From Okeania sp. SIO1I7 (GTDB lineage Bacteria > Cyanobacteriota > Cyanobacteriia > Cyanobacteriales > Microcoleaceae), in NCBI GenBank assembly GCA_010672585.1, contig JAAHGF010000003.1:440619-504618 (forward strand): a stretch of 64,000 nt of DNA. Direction: 5' to 3'. The position numbers were made by a program, and so were the translations under genes. Each line of letters starts with the position of its first letter. The first letter of the stretch is position 1. Shown in pieces: positions 9,984 to 19,732 of this stretch. The notes under the pieces are model-generated. The model was not told the DNA's origin. It did not search any database and saw nothing but the letters and a program-made list of their open reading frames with translations.

Positions 9984-10813
9984 CTTTATTATCCCCTAAT
10001 AAAAAAATATTCTATTATCTCTACTTTATAGTAAAGAGTAACAATTGAAGAAGGAAGAATAAAAAAGGAAGAAGGAAGAAGGAAGAAAGTAAGCATTCAG
10101 CTATCAACTATTGCTTTTAGTTCTAGATAAAAGCTTTACTAATTGTTGAAATATCCTCTGTTTGTAGTAGGGCTTTAGCCCATTAAATATTGATTTTATT
10201 ACTCAAGTCCTACTACTAGCTGGATACTGATAACTGATGACTTAAAAAGGGGGTTGACAAAAAAACTTGACATGATATTATAAATATAATGGAAAAGGTG
10301 TGCTCATATATACTAAAATAAATTCGGCCAAAAAAACCATATTTCTCTGCTAGGCAGTATGTGAGGAAGTCTGATAACTGATAATGTCATTGCGACCGGA
10401 ACGGAGTGGAGGGAAGCAATCTAAATTATTTACAGAGATTCAAAAACTGATAACAGAAAAAATGCTAAGGACAGGAGCAAGATGCTCCCACTGCCATGCC
10501 TCTTCAACAATTAATAATTAATAATTACCTCTTCTTTTCAAGGAGAGGATTGACTAATCATGAAAATTTGTTCTCTCTTGGTCGATTGGATATGGCTCCG
10601 AGACCTCGTCATCCCACCCTACGGGAAGCTACGCTAACGACAAAAACTGATAACAGAAAAAGAGGGTTGACAAAAAAACTTGACATGATATTATAAATAT
10701 AATGGAAAAGGTGCGCTCATATATACTCAAATAAATTCGGCCAAATAAAGTCATATTTCTCTGCTAGGCAGTATGTGAGGAAGTCTGATAACTGATAACT
10801 GATAACTGAAATT
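9984..10813. repeat. Spacer with duplicated 137-bp block upstream of the kinase gene
   Basis: Two copies of a block of about 137 bp, 10248-10384 and 10661-10797, are 413 bp apart and nearly identical. Each starts at GGGTTGACA and ends at AAGTCTGATAACTGATAA. Between them lies a copy of the dispersed repeat also seen at 4186 (about 10524-10641). An inverted heptamer run (GAAGGAA) sits at about 10043-10088. The second block ends 17 bp before the kinase start, so the kinase promoter probably lies in repeat DNA. A 66-aa frame at 10496 is repeat-derived. Confidence 0.85.
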
Positions 10814-12619
10814 ATGCAGTCTGGAAAAATCCTGAGACAACGCTACAAAATTATTCAGTCCCTCGGAAGTGGAGGTTTTGGAGATACCTACTTAGCTGAA
10901 GATTTAGACTTACCAGGAGAACCGAAATGTGTAGTCAAACACCTCAAACCCAAAAGCTCAGACCCAGAAGTTTTAGCTATTGCCCAAAGATTATTTGAGA
11001 GAGAAGCAGAAACCTTATACAAATTAGGCAAAGACTCAGACCAAATACCAAAATTATTTGCCCATTTCCAAGAAGGAACAGAATTTTATCTAGTACAAGA
11101 ATATATAGAAGGGCAAGATATTAGCAAAGAACTAACACCGGGAAAAAAATTAAGCGAATCTTATACTATTAATCTACTCAAAGGAATATTAGAAGCATTA
11201 GAAATAGCTCATCAAAACAACATAATTCACCGAGACATCAAACCAAAAAATTTGATGCGTCGTAAGTCGGATAAAAAAGTAGTATTGATAGACTTTGGAG
11301 CAGTCAAAGAAATAACTGTATTAACTACCAACCAACCCGGAACAACAACTTTAACTGTACCAGTCGGAACACCAGGTTATATGCCAAACGAACAACGTAA
11401 CGGCAACCCAACACTTAGTAGCGATATATATGCAGTGGGAATCTTAGGAATAAAGGCGCTGACAGGACAAGACCCAAGGAGTTTCTCTAGAAATAAAAAT
11501 ACAGGAAATATTATCTGGAGGAATGAGGCACAAGTGAGCGATCGCCTGGCAAATATATTAGATAAAATGGCCCTGGATAATTTTCGAGACCGTTATCAAA
11601 ATGCTATGGAAGTATTAGAATCTTTAGAAGAAACTACACCAGTACCACCACCCATACCACCCATACCATCAGGAAATAGACCAAGATATAGAAGAGAAAT
11701 ATTGATAGCTATGAGTGGGTTTGCAGCAGCAATATTAACTAGAGACTTGTGGAATAGATTTATCGAAAAAGAAACAGACCCATCTGTCCAACTAACAAAG
11801 ACTTCAATTCAGAAGTTTGAGACAGTCACAGTTAATGCAAAAGGAGAAACAATAAGTCGCTCTCAACATCAAGCAGAAGTAATCATAGAAAACCTCGGTA
11901 ATGGAGTCACCCTGGAAATGGTAAAAATTCCCGCAGGTAGATTTCTCATGGGGTCTCCAGATAAGGAAGCAGGGAGATATGATAATGAAGGTCCGCAACA
12001 TTATGTAGATGTACCAGAATTTTTCATGGGAAAATATCCAATCACTCAAGTACAATGGCAAGCAGTTATGGGAAATAATCCTTCTAAATTTGAAGGTGAA
12101 AACCACCCTGTAGAAACAGTAAATTGGTACAAAGCTACAGAGTTTTGTCAGAAGGTTTCACAAATAACAGGTAAAAACTATCGCTTACCCAGTGAGAGTC
12201 AGTGGGAATATGCTTGTCGAGCAGGAACAACAACACCTTTTTATTTTGGCGAAACTATAACGACTGAGTTGGCGAACTATAATGGTAGCGAAATTTATGC
12301 TTCTGCACCGAAAGGAATAAATCGTGGAAAAACAACAAATGTAGACAAATTTCCTCCTAATGCTTTTGGTTTGTACGATATGCACGGGAATGTTTGGGAA
12401 TGGTGCGCTGATGAATGGCACGATAATTATACTGGTGCGCCTACTGATGGCAGTGCTTGGTTAGATGGAAATAAGAATCGTTCTCCACTACGGGGAGGTT
12501 CGTGGAGCAACTATCCTTTTCTCTGTCGTTCAGCTATCCGCCTCTACTACAATAGGCGTGTGGACCATGGCTATGATTTTGGTTTTCGTATTGTGTGTGA
12601 TGATGGGAGAACTCTTTAA
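10814..12619 (+). CDS. Ser/Thr protein kinase fused to FGE/SUMF1-like domain
   Basis: A 601-aa protein. Residues about 10-275 are a Hanks-type kinase: glycine loop GSGGFGDTYLAE, lysine in CVVKHLK, catalytic HRDIKPKNLM and DFGAVKE. A proline-rich linker (about 276-290) and one probable membrane helix (about 297-312) follow. Residues about 355-600 match the formylglycine-generating-enzyme/sulfatase-modifying fold, with MVKIPAGRFLMGSP and a C-terminal GGSWSN...RSAIR...GFR pattern. In cyanobacteria this fold is often a binding module of the C-type-lectin superfamily and not an oxidase. Targets are unknown. Confidence 0.9.
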   Translation: MQSGKILRQRYKIIQSLGSGGFGDTYLAEDLDLPGEPKCVVKHLKPKSSDPEVLAIAQRLFEREAETLYKLGKDSDQIPKLFAHFQEGTEFYLVQEYIEGQDISKELTPGKKLSESYTINLLKGILEALEIAHQNNIIHRDIKPKNLMRRKSDKKVVLIDFGAVKEITVLTTNQPGTTTLTVPVGTPGYMPNEQRNGNPTLSSDIYAVGILGIKALTGQDPRSFSRNKNTGNIIWRNEAQVSDRLANILDKMALDNFRDRYQNAMEVLESLEETTPVPPPIPPIPSGNRPRYRREILIAMSGFAAAILTRDLWNRFIEKETDPSVQLTKTSIQKFETVTVNAKGETISRSQHQAEVIIENLGNGVTLEMVKIPAGRFLMGSPDKEAGRYDNEGPQHYVDVPEFFMGKYPITQVQWQAVMGNNPSKFEGENHPVETVNWYKATEFCQKVSQITGKNYRLPSESQWEYACRAGTTTPFYFGETITTELANYNGSEIYASAPKGINRGKTTNVDKFPPNAFGLYDMHGNVWEWCADEWHDNYTGAPTDGSAWLDGNKNRSPLRGGSWSNYPFLCRSAIRLYYNRRVDHGYDFGFRIVCDDGRTL

Positions 12620-13848
12620 GCCTTTTCTCTTTTCCCCTTTCCCCTTTTCCCTCTTTCCTACATCCATCCGTACATCCGTGGCCAAATCTGTGTCTGCTTT
12701 CTTTTCTCTATTCCCTCCCGCGAATTAATCTGTATATCCGTGCCATAATCAGTGTGAGCGGAGATGTCATGGCAAGACAAGGATTTTGCCACTGATGCAC
12801 GGATGATTAATCTGATTCTGCATTCTGTGAAGCACCAAAAAAATCGGCAGGATATTCCCCTTGCATCGGCAAAAAAATCATGGTAGTATGTAATTATTGG
12901 GTGCTCTTCGTACCTACGCATGACTTTTTATTCAACGCAAAAACAGCATTTTACAAGTAAGCATATATAGAGACTCAAAAGCGTACGCCAACAATAATAT
13001 CATGTCCGGCTGAATACTTACACTTTGGAGGAGGTAAGGCAGGAGGCAGGAGGCAGGAGGCAGAAGGGTTTCCCGCAATTTCAACCTAATTCTATACACA
13101 AACGATGCTACCGGACATGATATAACATCAGAAGAAAAAATCATTCTGTGAAGCACCAAAAGAAAATATTCCTTTTATAGAGACTTTGATAAATAAACCC
13201 ACAGCGCGATCGCTACCACCGCAAACCAATCACTCATTCTGTGAAGCACCAAAAAAACGGCAGGATATTCCCCTTGCATCCCCAAAAAAATCATGGTAGT
13301 ATGTAATTATTGGGTGCTCTTCGTACCTACGCATGACTTTTTATTCAACGCAAAAACAGCATTTTAGAACTAAGCATATATATAGAGACTCAAAAGCGTA
13401 CGCCAAAAATAACATCAGAAGAAAAAAATCATTCTGCGGAGCACCAAAGAAAATATTCCTTTTATAGAGACTTTAATAAATAAACTCACAGCGCGATCGC
13501 TACCATCACAAACCAATCACTCATTCTGTGAAGCACCAAAAAAATAGGCAGGATATTCCCCTTGCGTCGGAAAAAAAATCATAGTAGTATGTAATTATTG
13601 GGTGCTACTCGTACCTACGCATGACTTTTTATTCAACGGCAAAACAGCATTTTATCAACTAAGCATATATATAGAGACTCAAAAGCTTACGCCAACAATT
13701 AAAGGAGAAAAAAAGCGGTCGAGGAATGGCGAGGTCTTTTCGCCATATCCAATCGACCAAGAGAAGAAAAAATTTTCCCTACCGCATCAATCCTCTTCTT
13801 TTCAAGGAGATGTATTTGTTAATTATTAATTATTAATTATTAATTATT
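12620..13848. repeat. Repeat field: three copies of a 150-bp element plus shorter satellites
   Basis: Contains copies at about 12819-12990, 13233-13405 and 13523-13695 of one element that begins CATTCTGTGAAGCACCAAAA, passes TATTCCCCTTGCATC and TACCTACGCATGACTTTTTA, and ends near AGACTCAAAAGC. Interleaved at 13142-13232 and 13430-13522 is a second unit starting with the same bases but continuing GAAAATATTCCTTTTATAGAG. At about 13707-13812 sits an inverted copy of the 4186 repeat, and TTAATTA heptamers close the gap. Short frames in single copies are interrupted by stops in sister copies, so no gene is called. Confidence 0.9.
12997..13123. mobile_element. MITE-like element with 13-bp terminal inverted repeats
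   Basis: Begins ATATCATGTCCGG and ends CCGGACATGATAT, 127 bp long, with an internal run of GGAGGCA units. It interrupts the repeat field: the sister locus near 13399-13420 reads CCAAAAATAACATCAG straight through, while here the two halves are separated by the element. No coding capacity, so it would depend on a transposase in trans. A related pair of ends lies at about 37515-37741. Confidence 0.75.
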
Positions 13849-14742
13849 TCAAGCTTCCTCAGCCGCTTGCAAAATCAAACGACGAGCTACAGTTTGAGTA
13901 CCAGTATGTTCAAAATAATTAGTAGTCAAATCGAGAAAAGCCGCCAAATAATCCAACTTATCATCAGCAATTTCAACAAAACCTTGTAAATGATCAATAA
14001 TCATTTGCGGATCTAATCCTTGCGATGAAACTAAATTACTCATCCAACCCCTAACCGCATCAAAACTATTACCAATAAAATCAAGCTTACCCTCAGCACC
14101 ATCACCAGGAATCAAATTATTTACCTTCTGAAACAAAGGATTTTGTTGCAGACCAGCAGAACTCATTCCCCCAATAATATCTCCCACGCGATCGACAAAA
14201 TCAGGTCCCAAAGGAATTAACCCATCAAAACACACCAAAGCAACCATTCGCATCAAAGATGGGCCACTATATTCTTCTGCCAAAGCTGCCGAAAAATCTC
14301 CTAAACTTTCTCTGGTAGGCATTCCATTTAATTTGCAGAAAGCAACTAACTCACCCACCACCTTAATCGCTAAATCAACTGCCTGAGTTTTATCTGCTGA
14401 TGGGGTTAATTTATTCAGGAAACTGAGGAAAGAGATTTTTTCACCAATTTTGTTAGCCATTGCTGCCGCACCCATAGCAGCATCAGCTTTATCCAGGGTT
14501 TGGTAAGCCCAGATAGCGCCCTGATAACCTTGAGATTCGTCATTATATATCCATAAAGCACGCTCACTGATTTTTTGAATTATTGCTAAGTCTTCTTCGC
14601 CAGTTACTTCACGAACGGTATTTTTAAAACCTACTAAGTTGTTCCATTCTCCAGGTACGATGAAATCTAGAGCGCGTAATGCTGAAACTGTAATCCCACC
14701 ATTGGGTAAGTTATCTACTAATGTGATAATTGAATTGTTCAT
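13849..14742 (-). CDS. Conserved protein of unknown function, 297 aa
   Basis: A soluble, mostly helical 297-aa protein without signal peptide or membrane helix. It opens with VDNLPNGGITVSALRALDFI and is rich in alanine and leucine; no catalytic motif is recognised. The start is supported by the tandem partial duplicate at 15085-15156, which repeats the same first codons and upstream DNA. The gene sits alone inside a repeat field. Function is not assigned. Confidence 0.75.
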   Translation of the reverse strand: MNNSIITLVDNLPNGGITVSALRALDFIVPGEWNNLVGFKNTVREVTGEEDLAIIQKISERALWIYNDESQGYQGAIWAYQTLDKADAAMGAAAMANKIGEKISFLSFLNKLTPSADKTQAVDLAIKVVGELVAFCKLNGMPTRESLGDFSAALAEEYSGPSLMRMVALVCFDGLIPLGPDFVDRVGDIIGGMSSAGLQQNPLFQKVNNLIPGDGAEGKLDFIGNSFDAVRGWMSNLVSSQGLDPQMIIDHLQGFVEIADDKLDYLAAFLDLTTNYFEHTGTQTVARRLILQAAEEA

Positions 14743-15450
14743 AATTTATTTGTCTGTGTTAATTTTTTCTCCATTACAATTTATCCTCGTTCCGGAGACG
14801 ATATTTCTATCCTATTTTGCATTGAGCAAACCTTCCGATAAGTCGTTCAAATAGGATAACATCCTAACTTTTACTCTCTCTACAAGAGTTTGAAAATCAA
14901 AGAAATATCATTCTGTGGAGCACTCGAAAAAATCGGCGGCGCAGGGAGATTTTCCCTTGAATCCTCAAAAAAATTGTGATACTGTGTATTTAATGGGGGT
15001 TACTCGTACCTACGCATGACTTTTTATTCAACTAAAAAAATTTCTAATTTTATTTGATAAATACTCTCTAAAACCTACTACCTAAGCGCGTAATTCTGAA
15101 ACTGTAATCCCACCAGTGGGTAAGTTATCTACTAATGTGATAATTGAATTGTTCATAATTTATTTGTCCGTATTAATTTTTTCTCCATTACAATTTATCT
15201 TGGTTCCGGAGACGATATTCCTATCCTATTTGCATTGAGCAAATCTTCCGATAAGTCGTTCAAATACGATAACATCCTAACTTTTACTATCTCTACAAGA
15301 GTTTGAAAATCAAGGAAAATATCATTCTGTGAAGCACCAGAAAAATCGGCGGCCCAGGGAGATTTTCCCTTGCATCCTCAAAAAAATTGTGATACTGTAT
15401 GTTTAATGGGGTTTGCTCGTACCTACGCATGACTTTTTATTCAACTAAAA
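14671..15450. repeat. Tandem duplication (414-bp period) of the 5' end of the 297-aa gene
   Basis: 14671-15036 and 15085-15450 are about 90% alike by eye. The duplicated block covers the first 24 codons of the gene at 13849-14742, its start codon and about 290 bp upstream, ending in a copy of the dispersed element (CATTCTGTG[G/A]AGCAC ... GCATGACTTTTTATTCAAC) at about 14909-15035 and 15325-15450. Confidence 0.9.
15085..15156 (-). pseudogene. Truncated duplicate of the 297-aa gene (first 24 codons)
   Basis: Reading leftward from 15156, the start codon and about 24 codons repeat those of the gene that starts at 14742, including the segment NGGITVS with a few substitutions. Similarity stops at 15085, where the sequence runs into the end of the first duplicate. 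No downstream frame exists, so it can yield only a short peptide. Confidence 0.8.
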
Positions 15451-15607
15451 AAGTATTTCACAACTATAAGAGGGAAAAGTTGGAAAAACATTTTCTAGTC
15501 TAAGATTCGTCATTCCCATAAGTCCTAACCAATTATTTCTTAGCTATAAAAATATTTAATTTCAGATTATAGCGATCGCCAAGCTTATAGAATTTTGAGG
15601 AAGCACT

Positions 15608-15960
15608 TTATTGACATACTCTCCGGCCTAAAGGCGCGGAGATTCTCCTGAAACCAGGATTCTTGGTTCAACGAGTCCACTTAAATTAAACACCTTGCGG
15701 CATCTAACCCAGAGATGGTTCTCTCCCCAAGCGTTTGCTCTATTCCAAGAGCCTGTTCCCGTATGCCCTACGGTACAGTTCAAACCTTAAAAATTTTGGT
15801 TCTCTGGTACTTGGTGCTTAAAGCTTTTCCATGCACAAGCATTCCTGTGCAAAACCCCATAACTCTAGTTTTCAAGGTGCAAACGCTACAGTTAAGTAGC
15901 TATAGGTTTTTAGAGCGGTTGAATACCTTTCCGCTATTTCCACTATAACACAAAGTCCCC
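15608..15960 (-). mobile_element. IS200/IS605-type right-end remnant (probable omega-RNA region)
   Basis: Read on the minus strand, this stretch ends in the hairpin TCTCCGCGCCTTTAGGCCGGAGA followed by GTATGTCAATA. The same GAGTATGTCAAT ending closes the broken tnpB at 41258-42868. Upstream a frame reads VDSLNQES, a pattern common at the extreme end of cyanobacterial tnpB genes. No RuvC motifs remain, so only the 3' end, which in active elements encodes the guide RNA scaffold, appears to be left. The call is tentative. Confidence 0.5.
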
Positions 15961-16066
15961 CTGGAAGGGGGAGGCTTTCAACCCAATTTTCCGGTAACTT
16001 TTAATTCTTTCTCAATGTATCAATAACAATTCCTGCTTAACTCAGCAATGGATTAATAGCTGATAG
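15961..16066. repeat. AGCTGAT-type heptamers before the WD40 gene end
   Basis: 16050-16088 carries TAGCTGA/ATGCTGA heptamers that run into the stop codon of the NB-ARC/WD40 gene. The preceding phrase TAACTTTTAATTCT is shared with 61855-61870, followed there too by TAGCTGA units, so this is one more dispersed repeat family. Confidence 0.75.
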
Positions 16067-19000
16067 CTAATAGCTGAATGCTGAATGCTTACAATTATAT
16101 GCACCTAATTCTTTTAAATTAGTAATAGTTGAATTTGACAAACCTGTTACTCCTGAAATATCGATATTTTCATAAGGTCTGTCGCCCTGAAAAGAATTAA
16201 TTATTTTACCCGCATTAATATCCCAAACTTGAAAACTTTCTCTATCTCTACCTATAACTAAAAAATTGGAATCTGAACTAAAAGCAAGAGACCAAATTGA
16301 GGAAAATTTTTCCTGTAATATTTCGATTAATTGACTATTTTTAACATCCCAAATATTTACAATTCCATCGTAAGTGCCATAAGCGATAAATTTACCATCA
16401 TAACTACAAGCCATAGAAATAATTGGTTTACCAAACTTTCCTAAAGTATCAATACATTCTCCAGTAACTACATCCCAAAGTTTAACTATTCCAGTAGTTT
16501 GCCCACTAATTAAAATTAAACCATTAAAATTAAATCTAATAATATAAGAAGCTTTTTCTTGTATAGTTCCCTTACATTCTCCGGTTACTATATCCCAAAA
16601 TTTAATAATTGAATGACCGCCACAACTTGCAATTGTTTTTCCATCAGAACTAAAAGCAACGGAAAGTATCGGGCGAGTATGACCGTAGAAAGTTTTTAAA
16701 CATTCTCCTGTTTGAGAACTCCAAATTTTTACAGTTCTGTCGCTACTACCACTAACTATTTTCGTACTATCTTGGCTAAAAGCAATCGACCAAATACTAT
16801 CATTATGTCCTTGCAATATTTTGTGAGATATTTGATGATTAGTAATTTCCTGAATATTATTTTTAGTAAGGCTATCTATCTGCCAAACTCGGATAATATT
16901 ATTTCTATTACCGACATTTGCACAAGCTATAAATTTTTCATCAGGACTAATAATTAATGAAGAAAGCCAATCTTTATGTTCAAAAAAAGTAGATAGACAT
17001 TGATTAGTATTTATATCCCAAAATTTAATTGTATGTTGACTGCCACTAACAATTATTTGACTCTTATTAGTAAATACAACTGAATGAACAAAATCTGCAC
17101 GACCCTGTAAAGTTTTCAGACATTTACCTGTAGTTATATCCCAGATTTTTACTGTTCTATCCACGCTAGCTGTGGCTAAAATATTTTTACTACTAAAAGT
17201 TATAGCGTTAATTTCTGAAAGATGACCTTCTAAGCTTTGTAAAAATAAACCTGTCTGAATATTCCAGACTTTAACAATTTTTTCTCCACTACCAGTCGCC
17301 AAATTTTCACCATTAATACTAATATCAATCAAGGAAATATGATAGCTCTGAGATTTGAATATATTTAAACATTTACAATTATGTACATCCCAAATTTTTA
17401 CAGTTTTATTTTCTAAACTAGAAGCTAAAATCTGATTACTGTCGATAATCTTGACTGATAAAATTACGCCACTATTAGTATTAAAACTATTAATAACTGT
17501 TTTTGTATTTATATCCCACAAATAAACCACACCATTTTCACAACCAAAAATTAAAAGACCTGTTTGAGGGGAAAGACTTAAGGCAGAAATACGGCTCTCT
17601 GATTCAATCAATATATCTGAATTACCAGTTTCTAAATTCCAAGATATTATTTGTTTTTCTGAGTAACCAAATAACTGACTTCCATCTAAATTAAAGACAA
17701 TTTTTTTAACTGTCTGATTATCTGGTGAATTTAAAGTATCAATACATTTTCCTGTAGCAATATCCCAGATTTTTATATTTCTATCTCTACTAGAACTAGC
17801 TATTTTTTGATTATCGGGACTAAAAGTAATAGAATCAATTATAGTTGTATGTTCTTGATGTTTAAAAATTTGTCGATTTTCTTCCCATTTCCACAAACAA
17901 ACCTCACCATCAATACTTCCCGTAACTAAAAACTCTCCACTCGGACTAAAAGCCAGACTAAAAATAATACCAAAGGTATCAGTGAAAGTTGTTTTGGCAA
18001 AATTACTATTCGTAAAACTAACATTATTGAAAGTTATCCCCTGCAAATTTCCTTGGCAAATACTTAAATCAGAAAAATCTTTGTCACTGATTTTTACAGA
18101 TAAACTAGATAGTATATTCAGAATATTTCCCCCAACATATCCAGTAAAAGACGGAGACTTTTTGCGGAAGCGATCGAGCATTTTCATCAAATAACTCTCA
18201 ATTTCCTCCTTACTGCCTAAAGTCATTTCTAAACGTTCAATAATTGGTGTAATAATTAGACGTTTTTGTATTTCTTGAATATAATCCAATGCCGTAGCTT
18301 TGAGCAAAGCATGACTTTGAAATAGTAAAATTTCACCACAGATAATTTCGTGAGATATTCTTTCAATTAAATTTATAGTTACATATTCCATAACTACTGG
18401 TTGTAGAGAAAATTTCGAGCTATTGTGAATATCATCTCTAGTTTTTTCAATTAGGGAACGACGATGTAATGAATCTAATATTTCTAGTAAACTAAATTGA
18501 TTAATCGATCTTAATTCCAGAGAAGATTCATTCCCACGTTCAAACTTAGGTGACAATAAATCATTTTTTAATTCAGTTATAGCCACAGCATCTCTATTGA
18601 TAGCCAACCAATATAATACAGATTTTTCTAATTGTGATAAATGCTGAAATTGTCGATTAATAAGATTACAGATATCACCAAATACCGTTGTACTTTGAGC
18701 TAGAAAATCATCAACATTACCATCGAATAAATCCAATATAGTAGTTGCGATAACTTTAAGATATAAAGGATTACCACCATAATTATTAATCAACTGTTTT
18801 AGTTCTAAATCTCTAGTATCAACAATTCCTTTGGCCTTAAAAATTTCCTTGATTTCTGAAATACCTAAACCACTAATTTGTAATGAACGAACAGGTAATT
18901 CTTTACCTTCAATGGCAGCAATTTCTTTTGGCTTTTCTCTAGAAGTAATTAGCAAACAACTTTGATGATTTACTTCCCCCAATTTTCTAAAAAATTCACC

Positions 19001-19732
19001 ATAATCCTCATATCCTTCCAGATAATTACCAGCATAATTACCGTCAGAAAAAATAGCATCAACATTATCCATAATTAATAAACAACGTCGATTTTTAAGA
19101 TATCCAATTAACTTATTAATTATCAAAGTAATATTTTTCCCTAAATCTGTTTCCTCTCCATTAGATAAAATTTGTAATAAATTAGTAATTATTTCTAAAA
19201 GTGGTGGTAAATTCCGTAAAGAAAACCAAATTGAATAATCAAAATATTGACTCAGATTTTTAGTAACTTTCGCTGACAAAGTTGTTTTCCCAATTCCACC
19301 AATTCCGATTAGTGTAATTAAACGACAACCATCATCTACAACCCATTGTTTAAGTATATTTAATTCTTCAGTACGACCATAAAAAATCGAAACATCCGGC
19401 GCTTCATCACAAAAATAATTATTTCGTTTATTATCTCTTGGTTTTTCAACCTTATTATTTACTACATCTAATTTTGTATAATCACTTTGATTTAACTCCA
19501 AACCAAAACTACGAAAAAAGCGATCTAAAGTCCGTTTATCAACACCAACTTCTCGACGTAAAACCTTAGAAATAGTCGTCGGATCGAGTCTAGTTATTTC
19601 ACTTAAAGATTCAATAGTATAAGGTTTGACAGAATTTTCTTGACTTTCTTGAACTTGTTTAGCATTATTGAGTTTATCCCATCCCTCACTTGTCAGAATC
19701 ACTCCTCGTTTACCTCTACTTCGTCCAGTCAT
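16067..19732 (-). CDS. STAND NTPase: HTH, NB-ARC and WD40 repeat protein
   Basis: A 1221-aa cytosolic signal-transduction ATPase. The N terminus (about 35-85) holds a small helix-turn-helix-like domain. The NB-ARC ATPase starts near 113, with the P-loop GIGGIGKT at 143-150 and a Walker B stretch RRCLLIMDNVD near 210. A short pentapeptide-like stretch (about 570-592) precedes some 13-14 WD40 blades (about 605-1185), with signatures such as KIWDIATGKC and VSGSSDRTVKIW. It ends with the typical tail DISGVTGLSNSTITNLKELG. Such proteins are multicopy in filamentous cyanobacteria; some STAND proteins act in anti-phage defence, but no effector domain is visible here. Confidence 0.92.
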   Translation of the reverse strand: MTGRSRGKRGVILTSEGWDKLNNAKQVQESQENSVKPYTIESLSEITRLDPTTISKVLRREVGVDKRTLDRFFRSFGLELNQSDYTKLDVVNNKVEKPRDNKRNNYFCDEAPDVSIFYGRTEELNILKQWVVDDGCRLITLIGIGGIGKTTLSAKVTKNLSQYFDYSIWFSLRNLPPLLEIITNLLQILSNGEETDLGKNITLIINKLIGYLKNRRCLLIMDNVDAIFSDGNYAGNYLEGYEDYGEFFRKLGEVNHQSCLLITSREKPKEIAAIEGKELPVRSLQISGLGISEIKEIFKAKGIVDTRDLELKQLINNYGGNPLYLKVIATTILDLFDGNVDDFLAQSTTVFGDICNLINRQFQHLSQLEKSVLYWLAINRDAVAITELKNDLLSPKFERGNESSLELRSINQFSLLEILDSLHRRSLIEKTRDDIHNSSKFSLQPVVMEYVTINLIERISHEIICGEILLFQSHALLKATALDYIQEIQKRLIITPIIERLEMTLGSKEEIESYLMKMLDRFRKKSPSFTGYVGGNILNILSSLSVKISDKDFSDLSICQGNLQGITFNNVSFTNSNFAKTTFTDTFGIIFSLAFSPSGEFLVTGSIDGEVCLWKWEENRQIFKHQEHTTIIDSITFSPDNQKIASSSRDRNIKIWDIATGKCIDTLNSPDNQTVKKIVFNLDGSQLFGYSEKQIISWNLETGNSDILIESESRISALSLSPQTGLLIFGCENGVVYLWDINTKTVINSFNTNSGVILSVKIIDSNQILASSLENKTVKIWDVHNCKCLNIFKSQSYHISLIDISINGENLATGSGEKIVKVWNIQTGLFLQSLEGHLSEINAITFSSKNILATASVDRTVKIWDITTGKCLKTLQGRADFVHSVVFTNKSQIIVSGSQHTIKFWDINTNQCLSTFFEHKDWLSSLIISPDEKFIACANVGNRNNIIRVWQIDSLTKNNIQEITNHQISHKILQGHNDSIWSIAFSQDSTKIVSGSSDRTVKIWSSQTGECLKTFYGHTRPILSVAFSSDGKTIASCGGHSIIKFWDIVTGECKGTIQEKASYIIRFNFNGLILISGQTTGIVKLWDVVTGECIDTLGKFGKPIISMACSYDGKFIAYGTYDGIVNIWDVKNSQLIEILQEKFSSIWSLAFSSDSNFLVIGRDRESFQVWDINAGKIINSFQGDRPYENIDISGVTGLSNSTITNLKELGAYNCKHSAFSY

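Noticed and set aside
10667..10703. Canonical -35/-10 promoter at TTGACA and TATAAT
   Set aside because: Spacings are 12, 19 or 25 bp depending on the pair chosen, none of them ideal, so no promoter was called.
12658..12921. 87-aa reverse frame beginning MRRYEEHPIITYYHDFF
   Set aside because: It lies in the dispersed 150-bp element; the sister copy at 13523 has a stop after five codons, and the frame runs on differently in each copy.
16067..19732. WD40/NB-ARC protein as an Avs-type antiviral sensor
   Set aside because: No nuclease, TIR or other effector domain is visible; multicopy WD40-STAND proteins are common in filamentous cyanobacteria, so defence is only one possibility.
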